Shown here: positions 11,746 to 23,914 of the stretch, piece after piece
Layout of the letters: every line of letters begins with the position of its first letter
How positions within the stretch are numbered: the stretch's first letter is position 1
Source: Blasia pusilla
Lineage: Eukaryota > Marchantiophyta > Marchantiopsida > Blasiales
Direction: 5' to 3'
DNA: 64,000 nt
Assembly: GCA_050084515.1 (NCBI GenBank)
Contig: CM114273.1
Location: forward strand, 36,022,001-36,086,000
Translations under genes and position numbers: made by a program
Notes under the pieces: generated by a model
Database searches by the model: none
Told to the model about the DNA's origin: nothing
Seen by the model: the letters and a program-made list of their open reading frames with translations, nothing else

Positions 11746-12889
11746 ACGAGAAATTTCAAAGTTGTCTGCTCAGGAATACCTACATGCTCTCTGTGACAGA
11801 TTTTAGTATGATTGGCAATGACAATGCATTGTGAAATATTAATGTTCTGGGAGCACAGGATAGGTTATACCAGTCAGTACATGAAGAAACCTTCACTGCC
11901 AGGATGCACTGCATCTTATCAGCGCAAGTTTTGACTTGGGACCGCTCCTTGGATCTCGATTCCGTGGCCTGGTCGATGAACGAGCAATCCGTCCAGACTT
12001 CAGTGTCACCTGACTGAGACTTGGGCTACATTGACATCACCAGCTGAAGTAGGTCAACACAATCCAAAGTCACCATGTAAAGTGGAAAGTTCATAACCTA
12101 CTTTATGCGATAACAGGTTCACTTGGGGAAAATTTTCGTTGAGGTGTTGAAGTGAGTGATCCGAGTAAATGCCAGAGGTAAGAATACACGGAGCTCACAC
12201 TTGCGGCAACACTATCAGGCCTTATTCCATGAAAACTCCCACAGAAAGTGCCCGCACTTGCAACCCATGCCCCAGCCTAAGTAATTACTGAATCAGCCTG
12301 AGACACTGCCAACTCACCTTCAACTTCCACCTTAACTGGCAGCCAGGTATATGTTAAAAAGCTTGTGAGTGCTCAGGCACCTTTACTTCACCCACGGCCA
12401 CACGAAACTTCAAACATGGTGTGTAAACCGTGTAAGGAAGCCCGCAGATGTGAACTAATTTGAGGTCGATGGAGTGAACACAAATACCCAAGTTGTGTCG
12501 ATACTTTTTCTAGGTTGACAACCCCATGGTAGCTACTTGTGTTCGCTTCATGGACCTTTTGTCAAGTAGAATACACTCAGCGGATCCCAAATTCTGCGAG
12601 ATCTGGTGGGTGTTAGGTGATCCTAGTGCATGAAGAGAGGAGTTCTCACGATATGCAAGAGTATGTATAAAGATGCGATAAAAGATAAGAGACATGCACT
12701 ATTGCCAAGAGGGTGATCTCAATATAAAAAAATGTCTAGTCGGTGGATCCTCACACATACAATCCAAAAGACTAAGAGTTGAATCTATCCCATGCATCAT
12801 TAAAAGCATGAAAGAGATCGCCCATATGGCTTAGGGGTAGTAGAGTAGGACAAGTGTAAGCTCAAACTCACAAAAATGCGGACCTCTAG
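11746..12889. other. 3' flank of helicase gene and intergenic sequence
   Basis: Presumed 3' UTR followed by intergenic DNA. I see no gene, RNA or clear repeat. Frames such as 12510-12695 are short and unsupported. Confidence 0.5.
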
Positions 12890-14161
12890 GAGCGACAATG
12901 AAGTCATTTATATTGTTATCGGAGAGTGCCCTTTCATTTTGCAAACACTTGTCCTCTTGACATTTGGCAGTTTTAACCAATGGAATCACTCGCATTTGGT
13001 GGGATAGGGTCGCTCCAAATTAATTTAAAATTGATTTTAAATGGCATATGAAGACTAATTATGGGGGGTAATGTAAACCCGTGCACCGCAGTCTCATACT
13101 AGTAAATTATTATTGGAGAGTGACCCTTCATTTTGTAACATCCTCTCTTCTTGGCATTTTCGGCCAATAAGATCACTTGCCTTTTGAACCAATAAGATCA
13201 CGCAAAAATAATTTTAAATGACACTTTAAAATAATTATGGGAGGTAATTCAAACCCATGTATAGCATGGGATTAGACTAGTATCTCTAAAGAGAATTCAT
13301 ATGCAGCCCTCACCCACCCATAGGATGCTATATGTGTCCTCTCCAACTCATACATCAACTAAAATGATGTAGTTAAGGAAGAATTGAAACCCGGAGATAG
13401 CAAATATAGTCATCATGTCTCGAGCTCTAAGTTGTTATCATCCACCCCATCTTAGAACTCTCAAGTGGAATCTGCAATCCCTCTTGCCGAGGATTCCACA
13501 CATTAGTAACTCCACCCATCCCAAGCGTATGGATATTCATGACAATCACAATATCAAATCACTTTGTTTAGGAGCAAGAAGCTTCCTTGGCCTAATTTAG
13601 GCAAGGAAAATGTAATTACCTAAGAGGTAGGACATGGGTAACACATCATGCCATAAGAAATCATCATAGCATGTGCAAAGATACACATAAAAATATCTTA
13701 CAAGCCTTCAAACCGTTTCTCTCCTTTTCAAAACCCATGTTGCCTAGATAACACTAACATTGATTTTTCTAATGTTTAGGTAGATTTGACACACGTCCAC
13801 TATACTATTATGGGAGAATGCCTTTTTTATTTGCAAACACTTTTCTATGCAACATGTGGCAATTTGGGCACCAAGAAAAATGTTTCACATACTACGGGCA
13901 GCAAGACAAAACTTTGAATTTGTATGCAACATCACTAGACCCTTTCTTTCACGGGCTACACACTAAAATACTCTTCATACTAAACACTTTTGTATTTCCC
14001 GGGCATCGCACGAGCACCTTACTAGTCTTTGTTATTGGAGATTGTCTTCTTATTTGCAATCACCTATATGTTGACACATGATAATTGGGTAACAAGAAAA
14101 GTAAATTTATGTGCATAAATTAAACTATATACTCTTCCTAACACTTTTTTATTATACTAGT
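12890..14161 (+). mobile_element. Cluster of short Helitron-like 3' ends
   Basis: Four related segments each contain a version of 'ggagagtgccctttcatttt' followed by a gap and then end in CTAG|T, at about 13099-13103, 13277-13281, 14022-14026 and 14157-14161. The second has a textbook Helitron terminus: stem cccatg (13254-13259), loop tatag, stem catggg (13265-13270), six bases, then CTAG|T. The first and third have degenerate versions ('cccgtgcaccgca', 'cccgggcatcgcacg'). Helitrons end in CTRR after a short hairpin and insert before T, which fits. No protein is encoded, so these would be non-autonomous copies. The 5' ends (TC) are not clear. 13410-13780 between copies is unassigned. Confidence 0.55.
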
Positions 14162-15433
14162 ACTGAAATTGGAGCGGGTTGTCTTTAATTTAAATTCTCG
14201 AGGGAAAGGTGGAGTTCCCGTCGCCGTGAAAAGGTTTGTGCGGCTTTGCAGCAGAGTTCCACCTGCGAAGAAGCTACTCGATGAACACAGGGAGTAAAGG
14301 AATTCCCGCCAATGCAGTGAGATCCGGAATCCGTCTGCAAATTGTAGTGGGGAACACTTGGCACAGAGCAGAGACACTGTGGAGCTGGAGGATTCGCCGT
14401 GGCGGGTGCCGAGATCCCGAAGGAAACAACAGCACACGAGAATCTACGGAGCTGGAGAAAGGCCCATCGGCAAACCCGTGTTCCAAGAATTAGCTTCAAA
14501 CCCTCTCCACCCCTTCCTGCCGAAGGCGTCTCACTTTATGCAACACACGTATCCTCATGATGCGTCGGAGCCATTACCTCTCGTATGTTACGGCCGCTGC
14601 TTATTAAAGCCCGCATCTCCCCGCGCCTCGCTTGTGACGCCCGCCCGCCCGCCCGCCCGCCCGCAACCCACCCCAGATCAAGTGAGCGTCCCGGTTGCTG
14701 GTTAGCTCATTGGAATGAACCGCAGTGACTGGCCCATCTTCCGTTTTCCACAGTGGTTGATTAGTCTCAGTTAGGGGTTGTGAAAATCTACACCGTTGTT
14801 TTCCGAGATTCAACTGAAACTGTCATTCATGGTGAGGCTGATTGCAATCCGTGCGTCCTCGGATTGGATGGATGGTTTTGAGAATTCACAGGATTTGTGG
14901 TGATCGCCATATTTTTTGTCTGACTTGTGCAATCTTACGTAGGGCACGTAGTGCTGCAAATTCTTCAATCTCTTCACCTCTTCTCCGCGCAGATCGAACT
15001 AGCGCTGTTGTGGGAGATTGAATCGGCACCAAATCTTACTCCGCCAGTCTAGTGGTTCGATCCTCGTGATGGCGCTCAGATCGGGCAGCGAATCACAGCA
15101 GTTCGCTTTTATAGATCTCAACTGACGCTGATCGAGCAATGTGCTGGTGGAAGGTAACTGTGCAGCTGCATCTAGGTTCAATTTATTTTTTCTCAGCTGT
15201 TCAAATTCGTATGATGTAAGTCGATTCTCAGCTTTCCTTAGTGACTCTCCAGAGTAATCTATATCAAGCAAACCATTGAGTTCTCTTTGAAGCTTGTATA
15301 AATAGACAGAACAAACTTCAGCAGAATGAGCTCATTGCTGTGGGCAAGGTTATTTTGCAAGACTGTTTCTAGGAGGAAGTCAAAACAGTCTTCCTCGCTC
15401 CAATCTGCTGCAGGTGGTGAGCCAGCTGAAGAC
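14162..15433 (+). promoter_or_regulatory. Promoter and long 5' leader region of the ATG27-like gene
   Basis: The region upstream of the ATG27-like start is GC-rich around 14400-14700 and includes six tandem CCCG units at 14639-14664, whose complement could fold as a G-quadruplex. Overlapping frames on both strands (14138-14499) change frame freely and look non-coding. An in-frame ATG at 15326 lies 36 codons before the preferred start. Promoter and transcription start are inferred from position only. Confidence 0.4.
14639..14664. repeat. (CCCG)6 tandem repeat, potential G-quadruplex on minus strand
   Basis: Six consecutive CCCG units give six runs of three guanines separated by single cytosines on the minus strand. 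The tract lies about 770 bp upstream of the ATG27-like start codon. Confidence 0.9.
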
Positions 15434-18400
15434 ATGAGGCTAGTCAATCTGATTGGTGGGATTTACCTCGCAATCTTGTCACAAGTGAGCGTAGGCTATG
15501 GTGGTAACTTCTGCATGTGGGAGACTATTTCTAATTCAAAGAGCTACACTTTCAATCTCGTGACTTCTGACAAACATGCACACGGTGCCCGAAGCGAGGA
15601 CGGGTAAATATTATCGTGACTTCTTGGTTTCTGATAATTCTTCGGAATTGGCGAGCTTTGAGACTGGTTTAAGGTTGTACACATACTCATGTTGAAAGTA
15701 AACGACGAATCTCGTGGAAAATGAACGTACGGATGCTAGTTATTAAGGATCCCTCCGACGATGGTGGTGAGACTACCTCTTGTTGTAGGAGAAGTATGGT
15801 AACATGCAAAGCTTAAATTGAAGTAGCAATATAATTTTGAACTCGACCATGATGCGGCAACTGACTTAAAAGCTTCGTTAAGGTACTTAACGAGGAAACG
15901 AAGGACCTGAACAATCCACGTCATCATTTCACTGTTCCTGTGAGCTACCGAAGTCATAAACAAGAATGGAGGCAGGAAATGATTGTCACCTACCTGGACA
16001 GCTTGTCCACTATTCTTTATCGTAACAACAGGTTAATGCACATTGTTTTTAATGCCTAGAAGGAGCAGGAATTGTTACCCACAGTCGAGGGCTTACCACA
16101 TCCTTGTGGCCTCAAGCCCGTTATTTGGGTATCCGGAGGAAGAGTAAGAGGTGGTTGTACACTGAAAACTGAGATCCTGACGATGGTCATTGATATTCCT
16201 CCCATCTCCGCCATATAAGTAATGCTAAAGAAGTAACAATTAAAGCATGGACCTGATAAATTCTTTGTTACCATGCTTGCAAAGAACTTCCAGGCAATGA
16301 AGAGTATGTGTATGTTGTCCAACCCTTTCAGCTTGTCTTTTGTGGATGGGTGTGTACCTGTAGTACCAATGAGTCTTGGCTTAACCTTGGCTAAATGATG
16401 TAAAGACTATTTATAAGTTTCGCTGCTCACTTGGAATTACTACGTTAACAGTCGTCTTCTTGTGATGATACAAGGGAACACCTTGTTAATTATAGATAGA
16501 CTCAACGTTGTGATTTTATTAGTGATCAGGATTGCTACTGGAGCTCTAAGGCAAAGACAAGTATGCCAGTCAATGCAGCATCAGTGTACTGTAACCTCTG
16601 GTTCCAGCGCTAGCAACCTCTATGATAGTGCAATCTCACCAACAAATAAAGGCACTAGTTATCTGGCTTGCCTTCCACACTGTCAACGTCTATAGCTCCA
16701 TGATGTCATCAAAACATTAATCTAAGACATTCGGAAATGTGCTTCCCAACACGTGCCCAAGAAATATTGGGAAGTACTCTAGAAATGACCCATGGAGCAG
16801 CAGCTGTGAGGGATATATGTGGACTCCCATATTGGCTTTCAGAGTCATGTTCAATCATATCCGCTTTATCAGTTAGTAATGAAGTTCCAATGTATGCTAT
16901 GTGTTTTCTTAGATAATTGAGATGACTCCTGCTAGGGTGGTTGATTTTTCAGGACACTGAAAAATGAGAGCACTTCTTTCTTTCAGCTGTTAGACTAGGT
17001 TCTCGTCACTGCGACTGAATTTTGTCATTTGAGCACTGAAAGGCTAACAGGAGAATACAGAACCCATGATTATTCCTGGTTAGCTCACACACATGACAAT
17101 GGCAATTTCATTAGGAGATGTCGGTAAGAGTCTCAACCTGAGTCCAGGTCATAATAACAATGCTGTAAACGACCTGATATCAACAATTACTTCATTGTTT
17201 CAGGTTCTATAAAGTGGATGGCGCTGGATCAATGTACTGGTTTCAGGTTGACACTGCTTCACAATAATAAACCTTTATGGAAATGCTACATGTTGTTGTG
17301 GAAGTTACTTCTATAATTCATACTGCATGTTTTGATGTCGGTCTGCAAGGTGTGAAATGTCTAAAGTCTTCTGTAGTCTGCACATAGGATATCATGTTAA
17401 GGATTCTCCTCTGGATAAGATGCCAGCCTGCTGATCGGTTTCCGTATGCTCAACAGCTGTGTGAACATATGCAGTTCAACCATGATGCACCCAGATGCGA
17501 CAACTGTGAGGTACTTCCACTAATCCGAGGTGATGGTTTTAAATGTAGAGATTCCATTTGCAATTGACATGGAAGACATCATGCAGGCTGCAGAGTGAAT
17601 CTTTTGAGTACACTTGATGCATGGACTTTACTGCCAAACACTCCTTATTCTTGGATTGACTGATGCAGTCATGTGGAGGACCACTTCATTGTGGAGAAAC
17701 TTGCTCTGCTCTTCAAGCAACAATGATTCATGGTAATTTTCCTTCCCTTAATGGTTTCATTCATTACCATGCTTTTGCTTTTGAATAGCACATTGTTTTA
17801 CCATACAACTATTGTGAGGAGTCTGTTTTCAGGTGCATTGTGTTGAGGTGAAATTACTGACCCAAATGGATCTATAGCTTGTCTCTTCTACCAGGGTTGC
17901 AACTATTAGCTTCTTTTGCAATCCCTGCTGAATAGACCCTTGAATTTGACTGAGCTTACTATCTTCTTAGGAGACTATGGGGATGATTGCAAAAGGTGGC
18001 GGCTGTTAGAGCTTTTGAAACGTCTCGGGTGTTTAAAGGATAGTTGCTAGGAGCTTGAAACTCATCCAAGAAAATAAAATGATCAGAGTGGATCATGGCA
18101 GAAGAGTTTGTGACTCGAGGAGGATAGATTCTTTGCCTTTAACTCTTCTGTAAGGTTGCAAGCAGTACGAAGGTCTTCCAGAAGATATTGGTCTTGAAAC
18201 CAAGGGCTCTGTTACACTTTCCTTGGTAGATAACTTTTCATATTTTGCAGACCAGCTAAAGAACTCTTGTGTTTTGGTGCGTGAGTTTTGCAGGATATCC
18301 TGTTTGCAGAACTCTTGGGCTTGGTTCAAATTACACTTATTCGTTAATCAGTGCGTGCAACTGTTTTCTACAGCCTGATGAGTTTCATTGATTTTATGTA

Positions 18401-20347
18401 GACTTGCTGTAAAATCTTTCGTTTATGTTGCCGATTTGAGGTTTAGTTTGCAAATAATTTTCTTTTGGTGTATGATCTTCAACTATGCCTTTTAAAGTGG
18501 AAACTGCTTGGTTCCACCCAACAGATCCTGATAAACCCGAACTAGGTGTTGTGGTGAAGATGACTGCAAGTGGACTTAAGGAGAGCTGTTCTTTCACTGT
18601 GTCTATATTTTGCAGCTTGGAGAAAGAACAGGTATTCTTGAGAGAAAAGTTATTTGTTCCAAGTATCTGACCATTCATTGAGGGTCTAGGTGCTGACACT
18701 GAAATTTTCTCAAGATTAGTGCATTTTTAGGTCTAGGTTTTTTCATTTATTAAGATTTCGCTTGCTCATCAATGTTTAGCATGATAGTTCTTGCAGATTG
18801 GGTAGAATGCAAATGAATATTATGGTGTTATGTGCAGTTGCCCAAAGTCGTTACCAAGGACGCATCAGGGAGCTGTGATTACGTAAGTTTTCTCTCTGAT
18901 GTCTGTAAAACACTTTGTAGTGCCTATGGGTTTTTCCACGGCCTCAGTCACAGGTCTAAACTGACCTTTTTATCTACGCCCAGGAGTTCAAACATCACCT
19001 TTTTTTATAATAGTTTAGCAGGGCAGAAAAGCAAGATCAATATCCATATACGGGGATTCAAAGTCTATCTTCCAATACAAACATGCATTGAGAAGTCTTG
19101 ATGGTTATACTCAAACTCAATGCGTCTGTTGAGATAAATATGATGGAAGACTGAGATTCATTCATTTTCTGCAGGCTACTATGTTCTATCATTCAGCTGG
19201 CTGTCCAACTGTCACATCAGTGAAAGGTCATGGAATGGGGTGGTTTGGCACCATAATGATTGTGTAAGTCAGCTTTAGAAATTTTAATGATTCTTAAAAG
19301 TCCTGAAATTGTTTAGAATTAATGATTTGGTTGGGTCACAGTGAGGATTTGATTGACTTGGAGTCTCCTCTGCATGAACTTGACTACCTTCATTACTCTA
19401 TCTGTATTCTCGTCAGTACTAGGAAAGGGCTCATACCACTGGTGTATCTTTTCAGGCTACTCTGTGGACTCATTGTGTACTTCGCTGTTGGCATTGCTTA
19501 TCGAGTGATTGTGCTTGGTGTGAGTGGCTTGGAGGTAAGATGAACCAGAATTGTCCTCTCTTATCTGGACAGCTGTCTAGTGTTTGTTAGCTTCACCTTT
19601 TTTTCAATTTCAACCAATAACAAATGGATAATTCTTCTACTGCTGATCCTGCACTGTGAAACAAACTACTTTTCAACTCTCTGGGCTCTTTGGACTCTTC
19701 ATCCCTTCTTCAACCTAATGGTGTGGAACGTGTGGCAGGCATTTCCAAATCTTGACTTCTGGAAAGCACTTCCCCACAATATTCAGGTAAGTGCATTTGG
19801 TAGTCCTGTGTAACTTAAGTATTGTGTCTATATCGATGATGATAAGCAGTCAATACTTCAAAGTATGCTCATTGGATTTAAGACCTTCTGTATGATGTCA
19901 TCAACTGACCCAGCATTATTATTGGGTTGTTGGGCCAGTTGGGTGCTGAGACTGCAGTGTCTTACGCAATTGGCTGTTACCGACGATTCACTGAACCAAC
20001 ATACGTGGGTGTCAATCATTAACACTAGTGCATGGATGGCCAGAGTTTCTAATTTCATGGAAAGATTTTTAGATGGCAGCCCAAGTGTGTTCATAATGCC
20101 TCTCATCAGCAAGAATTTTTCGTCAAGGAGACAATGAATGCAGGTGGTGAAAGTTTGACATAGTCATCCACAATCTTACCTGCACATGATTGCACTTTAA
20201 ACTTTTGATCTGACAGATTGTCGTAGCCAACTGAAGTGGTGATTGAAGTGATTTTTGCTCGTTTTTCAGCACGATCTTGTTGTAGGATGTAGGATGCAAG
20301 ACAATGCCACATCAGGTTTAAAGTACTCAGGTGTCTTTTTCTCTTAG
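15434..20347 (+). CDS. ATG27 / mannose-6-phosphate-receptor-like type I membrane protein (11 exons)
   Basis: Exons: 15434-15603, 17204-17246, 17457-17510, 17669-17732, 18294-18350, 18525-18631, 18838-18882, 19175-19263, 19456-19534, 19739-19786, 20270-20347; 834 nt, 277 residues, phase kept at every junction. A hydrophobic signal peptide (~1-24) precedes a cysteine-rich lumenal domain with blocks FNHDAPRCDNC, CGGPLHCGETCSAL and CPTVTSVKG. One membrane segment (~203-228) starts at GWFGTIMIV. The short tail contains PNLDFWKALPHNIQ and ends near KYSGVFFS. The order matches the plant family annotated as 'autophagy-related protein 27', which has a mannose-6-phosphate-receptor homology lumenal domain; yeast Atg27 cycles between Golgi, vacuole and the autophagosome site. 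Starting at ATG 15434 puts the signal peptide at the N-terminus; an upstream in-frame ATG at 15326 would add 36 basic residues. The last exon is the least certain. Family function in plants is poorly known. Confidence 0.85.
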
Positions 20348-21196
20348 GCCAACAGGACGAATTATCAAATCATTCCTTCCGATGGGTGTCCAGAGAGTTC
20401 TTGCCAAGCCATGTGTTGAAATTCTGGATGAAGTTAAAAGCATGATCTTCATGCCACACTGATGTCAGTTCTCACAATACTTGTTCAGATGACCAGATTC
20501 AACCAATTTTAGAGTTTGATGAAGTGAAAGGAACAACGATTTGGATTATCTGCTGAGGAGTCTCCAAAGCTTGATCCTTGTTCTCCCATCTGGTCAGAGT
20601 GGGACGCATCTACCCACATTGCAAGAGTAGATCTTGGGTGGGTTTGTCACAAATGTGCTTCTGGGAGATCCTTTTGTGGAAGAGAGCTTGAATATGTAGT
20701 AGATGCTTATTGATAATATCTGGAATGCAAGAACTATACATGGGAACTTCATTGTTCCACTTTCTCGAACAAAGAACTACGACGAGATTCAATTGTTAGC
20801 AGAGTGAAAACAGTGTGTGTGTCCATGCTTAAAGGATATCAAGACTTTAAAAAGAGGATGTAAATGTCTGGTAATTTTAATGCAATGTTGTGGAGCTTTC
20901 ATCCTGAGGTTGCAATGTGTGCCATTAAGATATACTTCCGTGGTGTACACTCGGAAACTGGCAACTTGATGAGGCTCCTTTATACACGGCGAAGTATGTG
21001 GATATGATTTTTCTGTCTAAGAAGCCCCATGGTTGACCATGATCATATGGATGTGATTTTTAGTATGGCCCGAGAAGTCCTAACTCCAAGAAACCAATGT
21101 TTCTATAAAAACTTTGGCCACACATACCTTGGCTAGTGCATGAGGAGTTCCTTTATGAGGTACGCGTGACTATTAAGTCTGTATCTCTCTCTCTAG
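20348..21196. other. 3' flank of ATG27-like gene and intergenic sequence
   Basis: Presumed 3' UTR, then sequence leading into a LINE remnant. I see no gene. The plus-strand stretch near 20600-21190 may be degenerate upstream LINE sequence, but I could not read a protein in it. Confidence 0.4.
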
Positions 21197-21508
21197 TGCT
21201 CTCGTACATTAGCGAGATTCAGATGTGGCTCTACTGACCTGGAGATTGAGAAAGGAAAATTCTCACAGAAGAAAAGGGAGGATAGAATATGTAGATTTTG
21301 CAAATCGGGGCTTGTTGATGATGAACATCACTACCTCTTCGATTGCACCTTTCACGATCACGTTAGGCTTGACTTCCCGGATCTCTTTGTTCATCGAGCT
21401 CCCAGGGTCCTCCCGTTCATAACTAGGCACAATCAGACTCAAATTGCCAAATTCTTGCATAGTTGTGTGAAGACCAGGGACACTCACCTGGCTCTGAGGA
21501 CCCCTTAA
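21197..21508 (+). pseudogene. Non-LTR retrotransposon (LINE) 3' remnant, RT-associated zinc knuckle
   Basis: A plus-strand frame of 103 codons runs from just after a stop codon near 21195 to the TAA at 21506-21508. It reads LARFRCGS, then DRICRFCKSG, then DDEHHYLFDC. This is the cysteine/histidine pattern (CxxC...HxxxxC) found at the C-terminus of plant LINE-type polyproteins after the reverse transcriptase. There is no start codon in the right place and no RT upstream, so this is a 5'-truncated dead copy, as is usual for LINEs. The T-rich 'ttcattcattc' at 21600-21612 could be the simple-repeat tail. Confidence 0.7.
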
Positions 21509-21996
21509 GCCCTCGCGGGTGCTTGCTCTCTCTCCAAAATTGTTGTTAAGTCTCAATACTAAGTCCCATGACCATGTGGGGTCCTTGTGGACAATAAATC
21601 TATTCATTCATTCTTATAGGATTTGAGTGAGATGTATGCACGATAATGTTTTAACTATCATGACACTCAAATTGTTCAACCTCCCCTTTAAACAAAACAG
21701 TTGTGATTAACTTGTCTCGCGAATATGTTTGATAAAATTGCGGACTTACATATGAGATACTCAAGTCCCTAGGGGTCGTTTTCTGTGACATCTGAGTCTA
21801 ATATCACATACAATTTTAGGATTTGGAACTATTTTGTAATATATGTATTGTTATTTTTGTCAGGCATTAAGTGTAAATCATCTTGGAAACATCTTGTGTC
21901 TCTTACAAGTTTAAATTAGTGACCAAAGTTTAATCCTTGGCCACCAATCGCAAAGCCGGTATCTGTGGCACGAAGAGGTTTTTAAATATATACAAG

Positions 21997-22023
21997 ACTA
22001 GTATGATGGTCGTGCTTTGCACG
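21997..22023 (-). mobile_element. Helitron-like 3' terminus (minus strand)
   Basis: Read on the minus strand, the hairpin cgtgc-aaa-gcacg (22011-22023) is followed by nine bases and CTAG (21998-22001), then T. This is the diagnostic Helitron 3' end. The only Helitron protein remnant in the window (27.6-28.8 kb) is also on the minus strand and lies on the correct, internal side. Confidence 0.6.
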
Positions 22024-23206
22024 TGTAAGGGGAAAAACTGAAACCAATGTGTGTGAGCCACACTTAGTCATGCAGGAGGATATTTTATAATTGCAAAACC
22101 ATCATGACAGAATTTTATTTCTGTTTAGGGTCCTACATGGTGCAAGAAATATTAAGGATTAAGGTTGTATAAGAACAAAGTCTGTGTCCGCGTACATGTC
22201 CATGCCCATGGACTTACGTTCCTCCTATGGAAGGACTTGTCCATATAAGGCCTCCCTTCCCCTTCTTTCTCATTCCTCCCACTTTCCTTTTTGTTCCATA
22301 CTTTTTCGTTTCTTCCTCCCTCCACCCCTACTTCCTCCCCCTTAATGTCCCATTCGCCCTTGCTTTACCTTGTGTCATGAAATATAGGTGTGGACCCCAC
22401 CTCTTACAATCCATGTCCGTGGACATGTTCATCCTAGGAATGAATTTCTTCGTTTTTATGCAACCATATTGAAGATGGACATGGACTTGGAAGAAAGCGT
22501 AGAGTATTTTGATTAGGCAAACACATAAGGAGTAAAAAACCATTTGGGGTTCATGGAGTCTCATGAGAGCGGATGAGGCATTTTAATGTGCAATTAATGA
22601 GAGATTTCATAAGTTAGTCCTCCAACCTTTTGAATTTAGACAAAAGTTGCAAGGAAGGAGTATTGAAAAACTGAGCATTATTGATGCAAAATGGAGGATT
22701 GCAATTTTGCCAACAACGACTCAAAAGACTTGGAGGCCACGTATGACTAACAATACAAGGCTAAATGGAGTCTTCACAAGGCAGACATGGGTCTTTCATG
22801 TATGGTAAATGATAGACTCTAGACGTCATTTTTGCAACGTGTCAGAATCTGACAAGTTATAGGACATAAGAAGAGATATGAGAAGAGAGTTGCAACTTGT
22901 CAGAAAAATCTTAGCTTACAAATTGAGGATCAGGAAATAAATTGAGTAGCGAGAGGCAAAGAGAGAGAAGCATCCATACTTGCAATCTATCAGAATCCAG
23001 CATATTGCAATGAGCAAATGACAATGACTTGCAATTTTATTGAGCAAATAACATAGTCGCAAAGTTTTTTTTTTCTCTGATTCAATCATTTAAGAAAATA
23101 CTTTGAGGAGTTTTATTTCAAATAAAATACCCTTTTCATATACATCCTTCTATTAGTTTGGTCCACTTTTGGGAAACATAATTCACTAAAAGTTTACAAG
23201 AAACCA
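22024..23206. other. Unassigned intergenic sequence
   Basis: It contains a T/C-rich stretch at 22250-22345 and several short palindromes around 'tccatg' and 'catgga' (22195-22235, 22410-22430). There is no gene I can support. If the Helitron model holds, this is internal Helitron sequence. Confidence 0.4.
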
Positions 23207-23914
23207 TGTCGTGCTCATACAAATCGTTATACAATCCACATTGTTGGTCACATCTACACACCACACGACATTGATCTTCCCAACATACGGATCGATCCCC
23301 TCATAAATAAATATATATCAAGACCACATAACAAAATCATAGTAAAAATGGCTAACACGGCCAATAACTCCACTCCTAAATCTACATTGGTATATTGAGC
23401 CACATCCACCCTCCGTTATGAGGGAATCTCGACACTAACACCCTAGCTCTTACACACACAAGCAAGAGAGATGATCTTGAGGCCCAACATGAGAAAGATA
23501 GCTTGGGAAAGCCATTTCTCCCTCTCTTATAACCTTCCCCCAAAAATAGCCATCCCATCGATAACCTACATGCGCCCGTTACCGCGTGACCATTGACTCA
23601 ACCAACGGATCACTCCATTGGCTAAAAAAAAATAGGTAAATCGTCAAAAAAGATGTTATCAACGCAATGAACTTGTCGCCAATCTCATCCAACATCCCAT
23701 GACGAAGTTACACTTGAACAACTTGTTGATCCTCTATGTCGTTGACGTGATAGAACTCTACCTTTTAGCTAACTAAGATGTAATAATTGTCGTGTGCATA
23801 CACATCGCTACATAATTCAAAATAATTTTGGTCACATCTACACACCACACGATATCAATCTTCCCAACACACGGGTCAATCTACTCATAACTAAATATAC
23901 ATCGAGATCACACA
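23207..23914 (-). mobile_element. LTR, family B (copy B1), with polypurine tract
   Basis: On the minus strand this ~710 bp block starts 'tgtgtgatctcg' right after a purine-rich tract (23915-23925, read 'ctatgggggcaat') and ends 'gagcacgaca', giving TG...CA. It matches 57705-58351 (same orientation) and 58495-58925 (inverted). About 120 bp at its start (23800-23914) is repeated near its end (23215-23340), both containing 'gtgtgtagatgtgacca'. The internal region would lie to the right. Confidence 0.65.

Noticed and set aside
20341-20420. Extra last exon of the ATG27-like gene starting after 'cttag' at 20347
   Set aside because: The preceding exon already ends in a stop with a family-like tail, and the intron needed would be too short or use a weak donor.
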